DNA of 64,000 bases from Rubrobacter indicoceani (GTDB lineage: Bacteria; Actinomycetota; Rubrobacteria; Rubrobacterales; Rubrobacteraceae): the NCBI RefSeq assembly GCF_003568865.1, contig NZ_CP031115.1, positions 2,418,001 through 2,482,000 on the forward strand, in the 5' to 3' direction. Positions within the stretch are counted from its first letter, which is position 1. Every line of letters starts with the position of its first letter. Positions 1-8,959 of the stretch are shown here, in pieces. The position numbers and the translations under genes are program-made. The notes beneath the pieces were generated by a model. The model did not search any database and was not told the origin of the DNA. It saw nothing but the letters and a program-made list of their open reading frames with translations.

Positions 1-1
1 C

Positions 2-1597
2 TTATCCATCGCGTCTGCGCCGCACTTTGTTCAGGGCCTTCCTCCCCACCTTCCAGAACTCCCCGACAAACTCGCGGTCGGTCCGGGTCAGGCCGAAGGC
101 GAGGATCAGGGCCACGAACAACCCCCCGAAGACAAGCGCGACGAGCCCGACGGTCGGGATAAGCGGGAGGTCCGGCAGCAGGAGCTTCGAGCCGTAGGCG
201 ACGGCTGCGGCGACGATTCCGGCGGTCAGGGGCTTCCAGAAAGCCGTGCTGTACGGCCAGAAACCGAGCCGCTTCCTGACGAAGAGCAGGGTGAGCGTGT
301 TCTCCGTGACGATGGCGGCGGCGGCTCCGAGAGCCGCGCCGATCAAACCGAGCGACGGTATCGCCGCAAAGCAGACCCCGACCCCCGCAAGCGCACCGAT
401 TATCGTGATGACCATAAGCGTATTCTGGTTGCCGGTCATGGCGAGCATCCGGTTCGCCGGGCCGACCGACGCGCTGTAGAGCTGGGAGAAGGCGACTATC
501 ACGAGGGCCGCCGCACCGACCGCGTACTCCCGCCCGCCGAAGACCGTCAACGCCTCGCTCGCGAGCAGGACTGTACCGAGAAAGAACGCAAAAGCCCCGG
601 TGAACGTCCAGCGGGTAACGTCCTTGTAGAGTTGTTCAAGGTCGGCGGTCATCTCTTTTGAGTGGAGGTTTGAGATGATCGGGGAGAAGATCCCGTTGAA
701 GGCGAACCTCACGAGCGTAGAGAGAGTGGCCGTTCTGAAGGCGATCTGAAACACGCCGACCGCCGCCGCCGGGTAGAACAGCCCCAGCACCAGCACCGCC
801 GTCCAGTTGTTGGCGTACTGGGTTGCCCGCGAGACGCTCATCGGCACCGAGACCCCGAACAGAGCCTTTGTCTCGAACTTCGCCGGGGCGGCCTGGTTTG
901 TCAGCGGCGGAAAGAGCCTTCTCAAAAAGTAGAGGCCTATGATGACGCCCGCAAACATCGAGAGCGCATACGCGACCGCCACCCCGACCAGCGTCGCACC
1001 GACGAAATACAGTCCGACGAGCAGGAGAAAGTAGATCAGGGGGCGGAGGATCTGCTGGGTGATCGTGGCATACGTGACCGTCTGGAAACCCTGAGTTGAC
1101 CACAGAAGAATGCTCATCACCGCGTAGAACGGCAGCGCAAAGGCAAACGCCTTTATGACGGGTTCGAGCTCCGGCTGGTAGAAGCCCGAGAGGGTTCCGG
1201 CCCCGAAGAACATAAGCGTCGCAACGACGAGGCTTATGGCGAACGTAAAGCCCGTGGCCTGGAGGATGGTCCCGCGAACCCGCGCCGGGTCGTCCTGCCC
1301 CCGGTAGTGGGCGACGTAGCGCACCACGCCGTTGTCGAGGCCGAAGAGGGAGATGATCTGGGCCGCCGTAACGACCCCGATGCCAAGAGTGTAGAGCCCG
1401 AACGACTGGCTTCCGAGCCCCCGCGCCAGCACCGACTGCGTAACAAACCCCAGGGCGCGGCCCGCTCCCTGTCCGAAGGTGCTGATACCGGCCCCCCGCG
1501 CTACCCGCGCCACGTTTGAATCGTCGCCGGTCGGGGCGCCCTCCGGCGGGCCTCCGACGCTTATCTCCGGCTCGCGGCCTGTGCCTTTCTCACTCAC
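2..1597 (-). CDS. Wzx-type polysaccharide flippase (MATE/MOP superfamily)
   Basis: A 531-residue integral membrane protein with about 12-14 hydrophobic segments from residue ~40, after a Gly/Asp-rich cytoplasmic N-terminus. The GAGISTFGQGAGRALGF stretch and overall pattern match the polysaccharide transporter (O-antigen flippase) family. It would flip lipid-linked oligosaccharide repeat units across the membrane. The start is GTG; the stop lies at the window edge, so the gene is complete. It is the last gene of a minus-strand exopolysaccharide locus containing polymerase, Wzz, kinase-like and transferase genes, which supports the role. The substrate cannot be read from sequence. Confidence 0.88.
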   Translation of the reverse strand: MSEKGTGREPEISVGGPPEGAPTGDDSNVARVARGAGISTFGQGAGRALGFVTQSVLARGLGSQSFGLYTLGIGVVTAAQIISLFGLDNGVVRYVAHYRGQDDPARVRGTILQATGFTFAISLVVATLMFFGAGTLSGFYQPELEPVIKAFAFALPFYAVMSILLWSTQGFQTVTYATITQQILRPLIYFLLLVGLYFVGATLVGVAVAYALSMFAGVIIGLYFLRRLFPPLTNQAAPAKFETKALFGVSVPMSVSRATQYANNWTAVLVLGLFYPAAAVGVFQIAFRTATLSTLVRFAFNGIFSPIISNLHSKEMTADLEQLYKDVTRWTFTGAFAFFLGTVLLASEALTVFGGREYAVGAAALVIVAFSQLYSASVGPANRMLAMTGNQNTLMVITIIGALAGVGVCFAAIPSLGLIGAALGAAAAIVTENTLTLLFVRKRLGFWPYSTAFWKPLTAGIVAAAVAYGSKLLLPDLPLIPTVGLVALVFGGLFVALILAFGLTRTDREFVGEFWKVGRKALNKVRRRRDG

Positions 1598-1640
1598 GGC
1601 GAGTGATTATATAGACGGAGGGTAGTGTTGCGCACCGGCC

Positions 1641-2291
1641 TCAAAAGACCGGTGAACGCTCCCCCACCCGACCGGCCCTCCGGTTGCGCAGGTAGCGGGC
1701 GACGCCGACAAAGACCACAACGGACGAACACCATGCGAACCCGACCCCGAACGCCACCCACATCGCCGCTCCGGCCTCCCCGAAATCCCGGAAAACCGCC
1801 ACCGCGCCCGCAAAGGCCCCGAGAACGAGCGGCAGAGAACCGGCGAGCGGCACGGCCCGGCTTCCGGCCAGCAGAAAGGCGAACAGGAGCGTTCCGGCGG
1901 CAAAGACAAAGAGCCCCAGCCGGAACGTGCGGTAGGCGGGTGCGCTCATTATAAAGATGTCGTCCAGCCCGAGGTGGTACAGCCCGAGGTTCCCCGCCAC
2001 CGCAAGAACCACCCCGAGCGCGGCGATATAGAAGCCGACCGTAGCCGCCGGACCGCCGCCCCGACCCCTAAAGAAAAGGTAGAGGCCGAGCAGACCGAAA
2101 AGCATCAGCGCCGGGGCCGCCGGAAAAAGCTTCCAGAACAGAGCCGGGGCGCGAAAGGCGTACTCCGAAAGGCGCACCCCGAGCGGCGACAACGCCCACA
2201 GTACACCGCCACCAACTCCGAAAAGAGCGCAGACCCACGGAAAAAGCGAAACACCGGGGACCTTCACGGCCGTCTCGAAACCTCCGGGCAT
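1641..2291 (-). CDS. six-TM hypothetical membrane protein of the polysaccharide locus
   Basis: A 216-residue protein with about six hydrophobic helices (near residues 12-35, 45-70, 80-103, 120-145, 148-165 and 175-195) joined by short Arg/Gly-rich loops. ATG start. I recognise no family. It sits between the sulfatase-like gene and the flippase in the same orientation with short gaps, so it is probably co-transcribed and involved in surface polysaccharide export or modification (inference from position only). Confidence 0.7.
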   Translation of the reverse strand: MPGGFETAVKVPGVSLFPWVCALFGVGGGVLWALSPLGVRLSEYAFRAPALFWKLFPAAPALMLFGLLGLYLFFRGRGGGPAATVGFYIAALGVVLAVAGNLGLYHLGLDDIFIMSAPAYRTFRLGLFVFAAGTLLFAFLLAGSRAVPLAGSLPLVLGAFAGAVAVFRDFGEAGAAMWVAFGVGFAWCSSVVVFVGVARYLRNRRAGRVGERSPVF

Positions 2292-2310
2292 CAGCCGCTC
2301 CAGACCACGC

Positions 2311-3780
2311 CTAGTAGATCGGGAGCGGCTCGCCCCCGGCGTCTTTAAGGATGTATTCGTCGAACATGCGCTTAACTATATCGGGGTTTTCGGAGGCGAT
2401 GTTCGTGTCCATGTTCGGGTCTTCGTTGATGTCGTAGAGGCGCGGTGAGTCGCCGTCGGAGCGACACACAAGAACGTAATCGTCGTCTCTGGTCCAGGAG
2501 TGGTCGTTGTAGCCGAGGGTGAAGTGCGGGCGTTCCTCGTTCGGGGCGTTTCCATCAAAAAGCGGGCTGAGGTCCTGCCCTTCCATCTGCTCGTGGACTT
2601 CGAGATCCATCTGCGAGAGTATCGTCGGGGCGAAGTCCTGCAGGGATGCGTAGAAGTCGCTTGTCTGGCCCGCGCCCCGGCCTTCGGGGTGCCGGATAAA
2701 GAGCGGTACGTCGGTCAGCTCCGGCCACATCGCCTCGGCGACCTTTCCGGTGTAGCCGTGTTCGGCGAGGGAGACGCCGTGGTCGGAGGTGACGATCAGA
2801 AGCGTGTTCTCCATCAACCCGAGATCGTCCATGCGGTTCATGAAGTTGCCGAACCACTTGTCGGTCATGGTCACCTCCCCGGCGTAGAGGGCGCGCATGC
2901 GCTCTATCTCGCGCTCCGTGAGGTAACCGGACGGGCCGTAGTTCGGGGCTACGGGTTCGCGGCCGTTGTAGTCGGGGTCGTCGTAGAGGTCTATGTATTT
3001 CTTCGGGGGGTCCCAGGGCTCGTGCGGGTCAAAGGAGTCTATAACAAGGAAAAACGGCTGGCTGTTCCGGGCCTTGTCCAGGTAGTCCATCGAGCGATTG
3101 AAGACCAAGGGGGCGAAGTAGTCCTCCTCGCCCTTGCGGTGAGCGGTGTTGGCGATGTACTGGCGCACCTTATCCACCATGCTCTGGTCGTTTCCGGCGA
3201 CGGTCATGCGCCGTACAAGGTCTTCGTCGGCGGAGCTTGCGGCCTGCCACTTGTCGCGCTCCTGTCCCCGGATAAAGTCAAAGACGTCGAAGCCGCGCTG
3301 GAAGTTCATGGAGGCTTTGAACTCATGCTGGGTGTCGGTTATAAGCGCGGTCTGGAATCCCTCCTCGACGAGGAGCTCGGCGATGGTCGTCTCCTCTTCA
3401 GGGATGCGCTGCCAGCCCGCCGGAAAGAACGTCTCGCCTTTCTGGGGGATCCAGTTTCTGAAGGGCCAGGTCCGTTTTCCGGTGTGGATGGCCCGCCGGG
3501 CGGGGATGGTCGGGATGGATTCCGGGTAGGAGCGGTTGAACACAAGGCTCTCGGAAGCGAGCGCGTCCAGGTTCGGGGTCTGTATCCAGCTGTTGCCGTA
3601 CGCCCCGACGTGGTCCTTGCGGAGGCTGTCGAGCAACACCACGACTACGTTCATCCGCGATCCTCCACTCGGTAGGTAACTGCTGCTCGGCCCGCACGAG
3701 ACGGCCCCGCCTATCATCGCCGCTCCGGCCCCGGCGAACTTCAGGAAGTCCCGCCGGGTCAGACCGTTAGAACCGGGCAA
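2311..3780 (-). CDS. sulfatase-family (alkaline phosphatase superfamily) Tat-exported lipoprotein, Thr at the nucleophile position
   Basis: 489 residues. The N-terminus has a twin-arginine motif (TRRDFLKFAGAG) followed by a possible lipobox Cys, so the enzyme should be exported and perhaps lipid-anchored. The domain opens with VVLLDSLRKDHVGAYG (metal-binding Asp), and has SDHGVSLAEHG and YTGK downstream, all typical of sulfatases. The formylglycine signature C/S-x-P-x-R reads T-I-P-A-R, so there is no Cys or Ser to convert to formylglycine. Thr nucleophiles are known in related phosphoglycerol/phosphoethanolamine transferases (LtaS-like). I therefore infer hydrolysis or transfer of a phosphoester on a glycan or lipid rather than classical sulfatase activity. 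TTG start. Confidence 0.82.
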   Translation of the reverse strand: MPGSNGLTRRDFLKFAGAGAAMIGGAVSCGPSSSYLPSGGSRMNVVVVLLDSLRKDHVGAYGNSWIQTPNLDALASESLVFNRSYPESIPTIPARRAIHTGKRTWPFRNWIPQKGETFFPAGWQRIPEEETTIAELLVEEGFQTALITDTQHEFKASMNFQRGFDVFDFIRGQERDKWQAASSADEDLVRRMTVAGNDQSMVDKVRQYIANTAHRKGEEDYFAPLVFNRSMDYLDKARNSQPFFLVIDSFDPHEPWDPPKKYIDLYDDPDYNGREPVAPNYGPSGYLTEREIERMRALYAGEVTMTDKWFGNFMNRMDDLGLMENTLLIVTSDHGVSLAEHGYTGKVAEAMWPELTDVPLFIRHPEGRGAGQTSDFYASLQDFAPTILSQMDLEVHEQMEGQDLSPLFDGNAPNEERPHFTLGYNDHSWTRDDDYVLVCRSDGDSPRLYDINEDPNMDTNIASENPDIVKRMFDEYILKDAGGEPLPIY

Positions 3781-4034
3781 CCCGACCTCCGCTCAGGCGC
3801 CGCAACGCAACCGGACGCGCTATGAAGTTCGGGGTTTGAGAACCCTGTACCATGATCTCGTATCCTTCTAGACTGCGTTCTGCTTTGAGCGGTCCTTACT
3901 TTACTACAGAACTCCCCCATATCGTCCGATACCGTATACGTCAGTCGTCGGGGCGGGGTTCCACGGTGAGATCGTGCATCCGTTGCGTACGAATCGGTCA
4001 GAGAGCGGTGAGGATCGCCGGAGGGGGAATTTGC

Positions 4035-4685
4035 ATGGAGAACGTGAGAACAGGGCTTGTGTACGAGGGTGGGCTTGCGCTTGCCGTAACGACCTCCGCC
4101 GTTCTGCTCGCGGTGGCGTGCCTGCTTTCGGTCGGGGTGCTCGCACCCGACGCCGAAGCCCGTTCTAAGGTGACCTCGGTTCGCGGCGCGGATTCCATCC
4201 TCGGAGAACCCCGCTACACCGAGGCGCAGGTAACGCGCTACGCGAAGTCGAAGGGCGCGACGGTCTACATGCTCCGGGCGATACCTCACTACTACGACCT
4301 CGCCCCGAAGGTCGGCATCGCACCGGACGTTCTTGTTGCGCAGTCGATGGTCGAGACGGGCTACGGCAGGTACGGCGGAGACGCGAAGCCGTGGAACATG
4401 GCCGGGATCAAGAAAGGCGGCAGCGTCGGGGACGAACCCCGCGACTTCGAGCGACCGAAGAACGCCTATCAGGGCGTCAGGATGCACGTCAACCACATGG
4501 CCGCCTACACGAACCGTAAGACCGTCGGCAAACCCCACGACCGCTACTACGACGCGAAATCCGCGCAGGGGAGTCGGGGGTACTGGGTCCGCCGCGTCAG
4601 CCAGCTCGGCGGCGGCATCTGGGCCGTTGACCCCGAGTACTCCGGGAAGATCCAGCGCATCCTCGACGAGATGTCGCGGGCGTAG
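4035..4685 (+). CDS. exported glucosaminidase-domain (GH73-like) cell wall hydrolase
   Basis: 216 residues from the ATG preceded by GGAGGGGG; an open frame extends upstream but lacks a better start. A hydrophobic signal/TM segment near residues 12-35 is followed by a glucosaminidase domain: IAPDVLVAQSMVETGYGRYG (the Glu is the expected general acid), WNMAGIKKGG, YWVRRVSQLGG. The family cleaves beta-1,4 GlcNAc-MurNAc bonds in peptidoglycan. It is the only plus-strand gene inside the polysaccharide locus, divergent from the sulfatase-like gene, and may help open the wall for glycan export. Confidence 0.82.
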   Translation: MENVRTGLVYEGGLALAVTTSAVLLAVACLLSVGVLAPDAEARSKVTSVRGADSILGEPRYTEAQVTRYAKSKGATVYMLRAIPHYYDLAPKVGIAPDVLVAQSMVETGYGRYGGDAKPWNMAGIKKGGSVGDEPRDFERPKNAYQGVRMHVNHMAAYTNRKTVGKPHDRYYDAKSAQGSRGYWVRRVSQLGGGIWAVDPEYSGKIQRILDEMSRA

Positions 4686-4709
4686 AAGTCCCCGGCGCAT
4701 CCCCCGGTG

Positions 4710-5627
4710 CTACAGAGCCCCGAAGTAGCGGAGCGTCTCCCGGAGGCCGGTTCTCAGGTCGGTCTCGGGCCTCCAGCCGAGCTTCTCGGCCGCGAGCGTC
4801 GGGTCAATGCAGCTCCGAAGCTGTTCGCCGGGCTTGCCGGGACCGTGTTCGGGCGGGAGGTCTTTGCCAGAGCCCTCGCGGAGGAGTCTGTAGAGTCTGT
4901 TCACGCTTGTCTCCAAGCCCGTCCCGATGTTGTACGCGCCGGACTCCACGTTGTTTTCCAGGGCTAGAAGGTTCGCCTTTGCAACGTCCGGGCCGTAGAC
5001 GTAGTCGCGGGTCTGTTCGCCCTTGCCGTTGATGGTCGAGGTCTCACCGCTTGCGAGCCTACCGCAGAAGATGGCGACCACCCCGGCCTCGCCGTGCGGG
5101 TCCTGCCTCGGGCCGTAGACGTTAGCGTAGCGCAACGCAACGTAGTCGAGGCCGTGCTGGGCCTTGAAATAATGCAGGTACCTCTCCCCCGAGAGCTTCG
5201 AGACCCCGTAGGGTGAGATCGGGTACTCCCGGTGCGCCTCGGTGGCCGGAAACTCATCCTGCTCACCGTAGATGGCCCCGCCCGTCGAGGAGAACACGAA
5301 CTTCTGCACGCCGCCAAGGGCGCAGTTCTGGAGCAGCCTCACCATCCCCACGACGTTCACCTCGGCGTCGAAGTCCGGCTCGGCCACCGACCGCCGAACG
5401 TCCATCTGGGCTGCGAGGTGGGCGACGGCTTCGGGCCGGAACTCGTCTATTATCCCGGCGCACCCGCCCCGGATATCTTCTTTGTAGAACTCCACGCCCT
5501 CGGGCAGGTTCTCGCGCCTGCCATGCGAGAGGTCGTCCACCACCGCGACCCTGTGCCCGGCGGAGACCAGACCCTCCGCGACGTGTGAACCTATAAACCC
5601 GGCCCCTCCGGTTACAAGTACCCTCAT
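4710..5627 (-). CDS. NAD-dependent sugar epimerase/dehydratase (UDP-glucose 4-epimerase-like)
   Basis: 305-residue extended short-chain dehydrogenase. The Rossmann motif GGAGFIGSH is at the N-terminus, Asp32-type NAD selectivity is in VVDDLSHG, and the catalytic SST plus YGVSK (Y-x3-K) are near residues 115-150. The length fits GalE-type UDP-hexose 4-epimerases, which make UDP-galactose-type precursors for polysaccharide. A GGAGG-like RBS lies upstream of the ATG. It sits in the polysaccharide locus downstream of the C39-like gene. The exact sugar cannot be set by eye. Confidence 0.88.
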   Translation of the reverse strand: MRVLVTGGAGFIGSHVAEGLVSAGHRVAVVDDLSHGRRENLPEGVEFYKEDIRGGCAGIIDEFRPEAVAHLAAQMDVRRSVAEPDFDAEVNVVGMVRLLQNCALGGVQKFVFSSTGGAIYGEQDEFPATEAHREYPISPYGVSKLSGERYLHYFKAQHGLDYVALRYANVYGPRQDPHGEAGVVAIFCGRLASGETSTINGKGEQTRDYVYGPDVAKANLLALENNVESGAYNIGTGLETSVNRLYRLLREGSGKDLPPEHGPGKPGEQLRSCIDPTLAAEKLGWRPETDLRTGLRETLRYFGAL

Positions 5628-5720
5628 CCGAAACCTCCTTTTCTATCTGCCTGCACGATGGCCTCTGGATGTCTACTCTACCCGGCAACCTCAGCGGTAC
5701 GGTGCAGGGTTTTCAGAGTT

Positions 5721-6989
5721 TTACCAGCTACCGGCGGAGTATCCTGTGGCGGGCCGCTTCCAGCCCGCCGGACGCACGAGGTATACGATGCCGCCGGAGC
5801 CGCGCATCCAGGCCGCGCGAAACTGCTCGCGGTCGTAGGTGCGCCGGACGCCGGCGTCCGACGAGGCCGCCGGGTCGTTCACCACCACGTCCCCGGTCTC
5901 TGTGAAGCCCCGGATAACAAGGAGATGCCCCGCCGAAGACGGAATCGCCGCGCCGTCGAGCTGTCCGCGACCCCAGGCGATGCTCGCCACGACCGGGACC
6001 TCGGCCTCTATCCACTTTTCGGCCTGGGCCAGGGAACCGAAGCGGCTCACGTCGCCGTCCAGCCCCAGGGACGAGGCGTATGCCACGTTGAACGGCCAGT
6101 TACCGTTGCCTCTGTAAGTATTGTCGTAGGTTGCGGAGGCCACCGTCGGGACGGGTTTGTTCCAGGAGGCGACATCGCGCCTGCCAGACCAGTAGGCCAT
6201 CACCATCGAGAGCGAGGTCGGGCTGCACCAGACCTCCCCGCCTCCGGGGTAGATCATCTGCGACCGCTCCGGCACGGTGAGGTTCTCTCCCCACGCCCCC
6301 CGGTCCGAAGCCGGAGCGACGGACTCGCCGTGCCGGTAAGAGTCCGAGACGACAAAAGAGACGGCCCGCACGACGGGCGATCTCCCGGCCTTTTTCGAGT
6401 TCAGGGTTATGCGGTACTGGTAGGCGTCGGCGAAGACGCGTCCCCGGCTTTTGAGCGTGTCCGTCGAGACCGCCCAGCGATCGGTGCTCTGACCGTTTAC
6501 GCTGCCACGCTTTATGGCCTCGTCGTCCGAGGCCCAGTTTCCCAGCGAGAACCAGCGGCTCCAGCCCGTCCCCCGATCCCGAACCCGCACCTCCACCGTA
6601 AGCCACGTCCCGCCCGGCGTCCGAGCGTTCCACGACGGTACGAGCGTGTCGAAGCCCAATCCGACCGGATATCCCTTTGAAGTCAGCGTCCCGCGCGTCC
6701 TGCCGCCCGAGAGCCGGACCTCGCCTCCGGAGGCCGACCGACCGACTGCAACCCCGCTCTCTACCCCCAAAGAGAGCTCGGAGAAGGCTGAGTGCCGGTC
6801 GAAGTCCGTGTACTGGTCCCCGGCGGTCTGGGCCCGTCCGGTCTTCCCGGTGGGGAGCAGAAGCGTGGCGGAGGAGGCTGCAAGCGCGGCGAACACGGCC
6901 AGCGTTCTCCGGCTTGCCTTGAAACATCGAGCTTTCCCGCCCCCCTGCACGGCGTAGAGCATACAGGGTGGCGCATCGCGCCGCCACAC
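5721..6989 (-). CDS. exported C39-like (papain-fold) cysteine peptidase family protein
   Basis: 422 residues. A signal/TM segment (TLAVFAALAASSATLLLP) is followed by a beta-rich region and a C-terminal peptidase_C39_2 domain. Catalytic Cys lies in EVWCSPTSLSMVMAYW, His in AGHLLVIRGF, and the Asp-containing VNDPAA strand follows. Such proteins are usually secreted; substrates are unknown and the family is distinct from bacteriocin-exporter C39 domains. The start is uncertain: GTG at the upstream end or internal ATG/GTG codons, none with a strong RBS. It follows the WecG-like gene, so it is probably in the polysaccharide operon. Confidence 0.78.
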   Translation of the reverse strand: MWRRDAPPCMLYAVQGGGKARCFKASRRTLAVFAALAASSATLLLPTGKTGRAQTAGDQYTDFDRHSAFSELSLGVESGVAVGRSASGGEVRLSGGRTRGTLTSKGYPVGLGFDTLVPSWNARTPGGTWLTVEVRVRDRGTGWSRWFSLGNWASDDEAIKRGSVNGQSTDRWAVSTDTLKSRGRVFADAYQYRITLNSKKAGRSPVVRAVSFVVSDSYRHGESVAPASDRGAWGENLTVPERSQMIYPGGGEVWCSPTSLSMVMAYWSGRRDVASWNKPVPTVASATYDNTYRGNGNWPFNVAYASSLGLDGDVSRFGSLAQAEKWIEAEVPVVASIAWGRGQLDGAAIPSSAGHLLVIRGFTETGDVVVNDPAASSDAGVRRTYDREQFRAAWMRGSGGIVYLVRPAGWKRPATGYSAGSW

Positions 6990-7004
6990 CCGGACCGGGT
7001 CATA

Positions 7005-7829
7005 TCAGGCCGGGTTTCGTCCGGCGCGAGCGCGGGAGATCACGGCCTGTCTTACCGCGCGGGCAAGGAAAACGGGGTTTCCGAGAAGATACCTCCGCCA
7101 GAGCCGACCCGGTTCGACGAGCAGGCGCGCGAGCCACTCAAAGCCATTGTCGGTCAGGAACCTCGGGCCGCGCACGAGTTCTCCGGAGAGGTAGTCGAAG
7201 GCGGCCCCGCAGTTAAAGGCGACCTTCGCGCCGAGCTCTCTGCGGTTTTCAAGAAGCCACTCTTCCTGAACCGGCATCCCCAGGCCGACGAGCAGAAGAT
7301 CGGGCGCGGCCGCCTCTATCGCCTCTATCACCCGCCGGTTCTCCAGGCCGTCGGTCCGGCGGTCGAAGTAGCCGTGGTGCGTACCGGAGACGCGCAGCTC
7401 CGGGTGGGCCTCGAGCAAGTTCCCGGCGGCCCTCCGGGCGACGCCGGGGCGACCGCCGAGCAGGAAGACCGAGAGTCCTTCGCTCTCGGCAAGGTGCGCA
7501 AGGTCCCAGGCCCAGTCGGCGTAGGTGATCCTCTCCGGGAGATAGCCTCCGACCATCCTCGCCGCCAGCAGAACACCGAAGCCGTCGGCGAAGACGACGT
7601 CGGCGGAGTCGAGAAGTTTTTTGAGGCCTTTCTCCCGGCGCGCGAGGTTCAGGCCGTGCGCGTTGACGTTCAACACAAGCGCCGGCCCGGCCGCGCTCCG
7701 GTCGGTGCGAACGAGGCTCAGGATGCGCTCGCCGAGTTCTCCGGCCCGAACCGGGTCGATCCCGACCCCGAGTACCTCGACGCTCTCCGTCAGGTTCCTG
7801 CCTTGCGGCTGTGGGCGAGTTCTCGCCAA
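7005..7829 (-). CDS. WecG/TagA/CpsF-family glycosyltransferase
   Basis: 274 residues with the family core: LVLNVNAHGLNLARREKGL, ADGFGVLLAAR (ADG is the hallmark), FLLGGRPGVARRAAGNL, and LLVGLGMPVQEEW near residue 185. These GT26 enzymes transfer N-acetylmannosaminuronate, ManNAc or related sugars to lipid-linked acceptors. The TTG start has a GGAAGGTG RBS and overlaps the 3' end of the preceding glycosyltransferase by 40 bp, suggesting translational coupling. Confidence 0.87.
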   Translation of the reverse strand: MARTRPQPQGRNLTESVEVLGVGIDPVRAGELGERILSLVRTDRSAAGPALVLNVNAHGLNLARREKGLKKLLDSADVVFADGFGVLLAARMVGGYLPERITYADWAWDLAHLAESEGLSVFLLGGRPGVARRAAGNLLEAHPELRVSGTHHGYFDRRTDGLENRRVIEAIEAAAPDLLLVGLGMPVQEEWLLENRRELGAKVAFNCGAAFDYLSGELVRGPRFLTDNGFEWLARLLVEPGRLWRRYLLGNPVFLARAVRQAVISRARAGRNPA

Positions 7830-8959
7830 ATTTCACCTTCCATACGGGAGAATACGGCCTTCCAGGAATTGTATTCGGCGGTTCTCCTGCGCTTCTCTAC
7901 CAGAGCTTTGTTTTCGGTTCCGGCCAGCCGTCCGAGAGTTCCGAGGTACTCTTCCGCTTTCCGGGCCGGGTAGATCAGACCGCACTCGATATACCTTTTC
8001 AGCGACGGGAGCGGTGTTGAGATCAGGGGCAGGCCCGTCGCAAGGCTTTCGTAGAGTTTAGCCGGGGTTATGGCGGCGGTCAGGGCGCTCTCCCGGTAGG
8101 GCAGGACGATGGCGTCCGCTCCGGCGAGGTTGCGGGCAAGCTCCCGGTGCTCTATAGCCCCCCGGTAATCGACGTTCGGGTGGCGGAGCAGGACGCGCGC
8201 CCCGCCCCGTACTTCCCCGACGAGCCGCACCGTGTGCCCGGCGTCGGCGATGCCTGACAGACAGCCGACCTCCAGCCTTTCGGGTGAGACGTCCCCGAAG
8301 TAGCAGACCGTCTTCGCCTCCCTGTTCAGGGACGGCTCGGCGGGGCCGACCGGGGCAAAGCGTTCGTACTCGACGCCGGGGCCGAGGTAGAAAGCGTCCG
8401 GTCGCAGCCCGCTTATACGGTCGAGAAGCGTTTCGGAGGTGCAGGAGACGAGGTCGGCGCGGAGGATCATCTCAAGCTCCGTGCTCGCTATATCTTCCGG
8501 CACCCCCTCCATCGCGGCGTATTCTTCGGAGCAGTCATAGTAGACAAGCCGGGGTGAGAGGCGGGAGATGATCTGAAGCGTCGTTTTCGTCGGGGGGTAG
8601 GCGACGATGACGGGGGCCCGACCGAACCCGCCGAGAAGGTCGCGGGCGACCCTCGGGACCAGAAAACGCTCGTTCACCTTCCGAGACGGCTTTCCCCCCG
8701 GCGGCAGAACAAGCGGCGAGTAGACGGACGGGCCTCCGGGGTCCGGCTCTCTGACGGGTCTGCCGAGAAGCCGGAAAGCGACCGACCGCGCAGAGAGACG
8801 GGACGGGTTGCGGAGCCCGGTCGTCTCGACAAAGACCGTCGGGTAGCCGGCCCGGGCGAAGTGGGTCGCCAGGGTCTGATGCCTCTGCCAGAGAAAACCC
8901 CATCTGATGCCGGAGAGAATGTAGACCGGCGGTAGTCTCCGCCCGGTTTCGAGGTTCAT
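7790..8959 (-). CDS. GT-B fold glycosyltransferase (glycosyltransferase family 1/4-like)
   Basis: 389 residues. The N-terminal half contains ILSGIRWGFLWQRHQTLATHFAR, typical of glycan transferases that begin with an acceptor-binding Rossmann domain. The C-terminal half has VCYFGDVS, ADAIVLPYRESALTAAITPAKLYE (the E-x7-E-like sugar-nucleotide region) and LATGLPLISTPLPS. The start overlaps the stop of the sulfotransferase gene (ATGA), and the end overlaps the WecG-like gene. It probably adds one residue of the repeat unit; donor and linkage are unknown. Confidence 0.83.
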   Translation of the reverse strand: MNLETGRRLPPVYILSGIRWGFLWQRHQTLATHFARAGYPTVFVETTGLRNPSRLSARSVAFRLLGRPVREPDPGGPSVYSPLVLPPGGKPSRKVNERFLVPRVARDLLGGFGRAPVIVAYPPTKTTLQIISRLSPRLVYYDCSEEYAAMEGVPEDIASTELEMILRADLVSCTSETLLDRISGLRPDAFYLGPGVEYERFAPVGPAEPSLNREAKTVCYFGDVSPERLEVGCLSGIADAGHTVRLVGEVRGGARVLLRHPNVDYRGAIEHRELARNLAGADAIVLPYRESALTAAITPAKLYESLATGLPLISTPLPSLKRYIECGLIYPARKAEEYLGTLGRLAGTENKALVEKRRRTAEYNSWKAVFSRMEGEIWRELAHSRKAGT

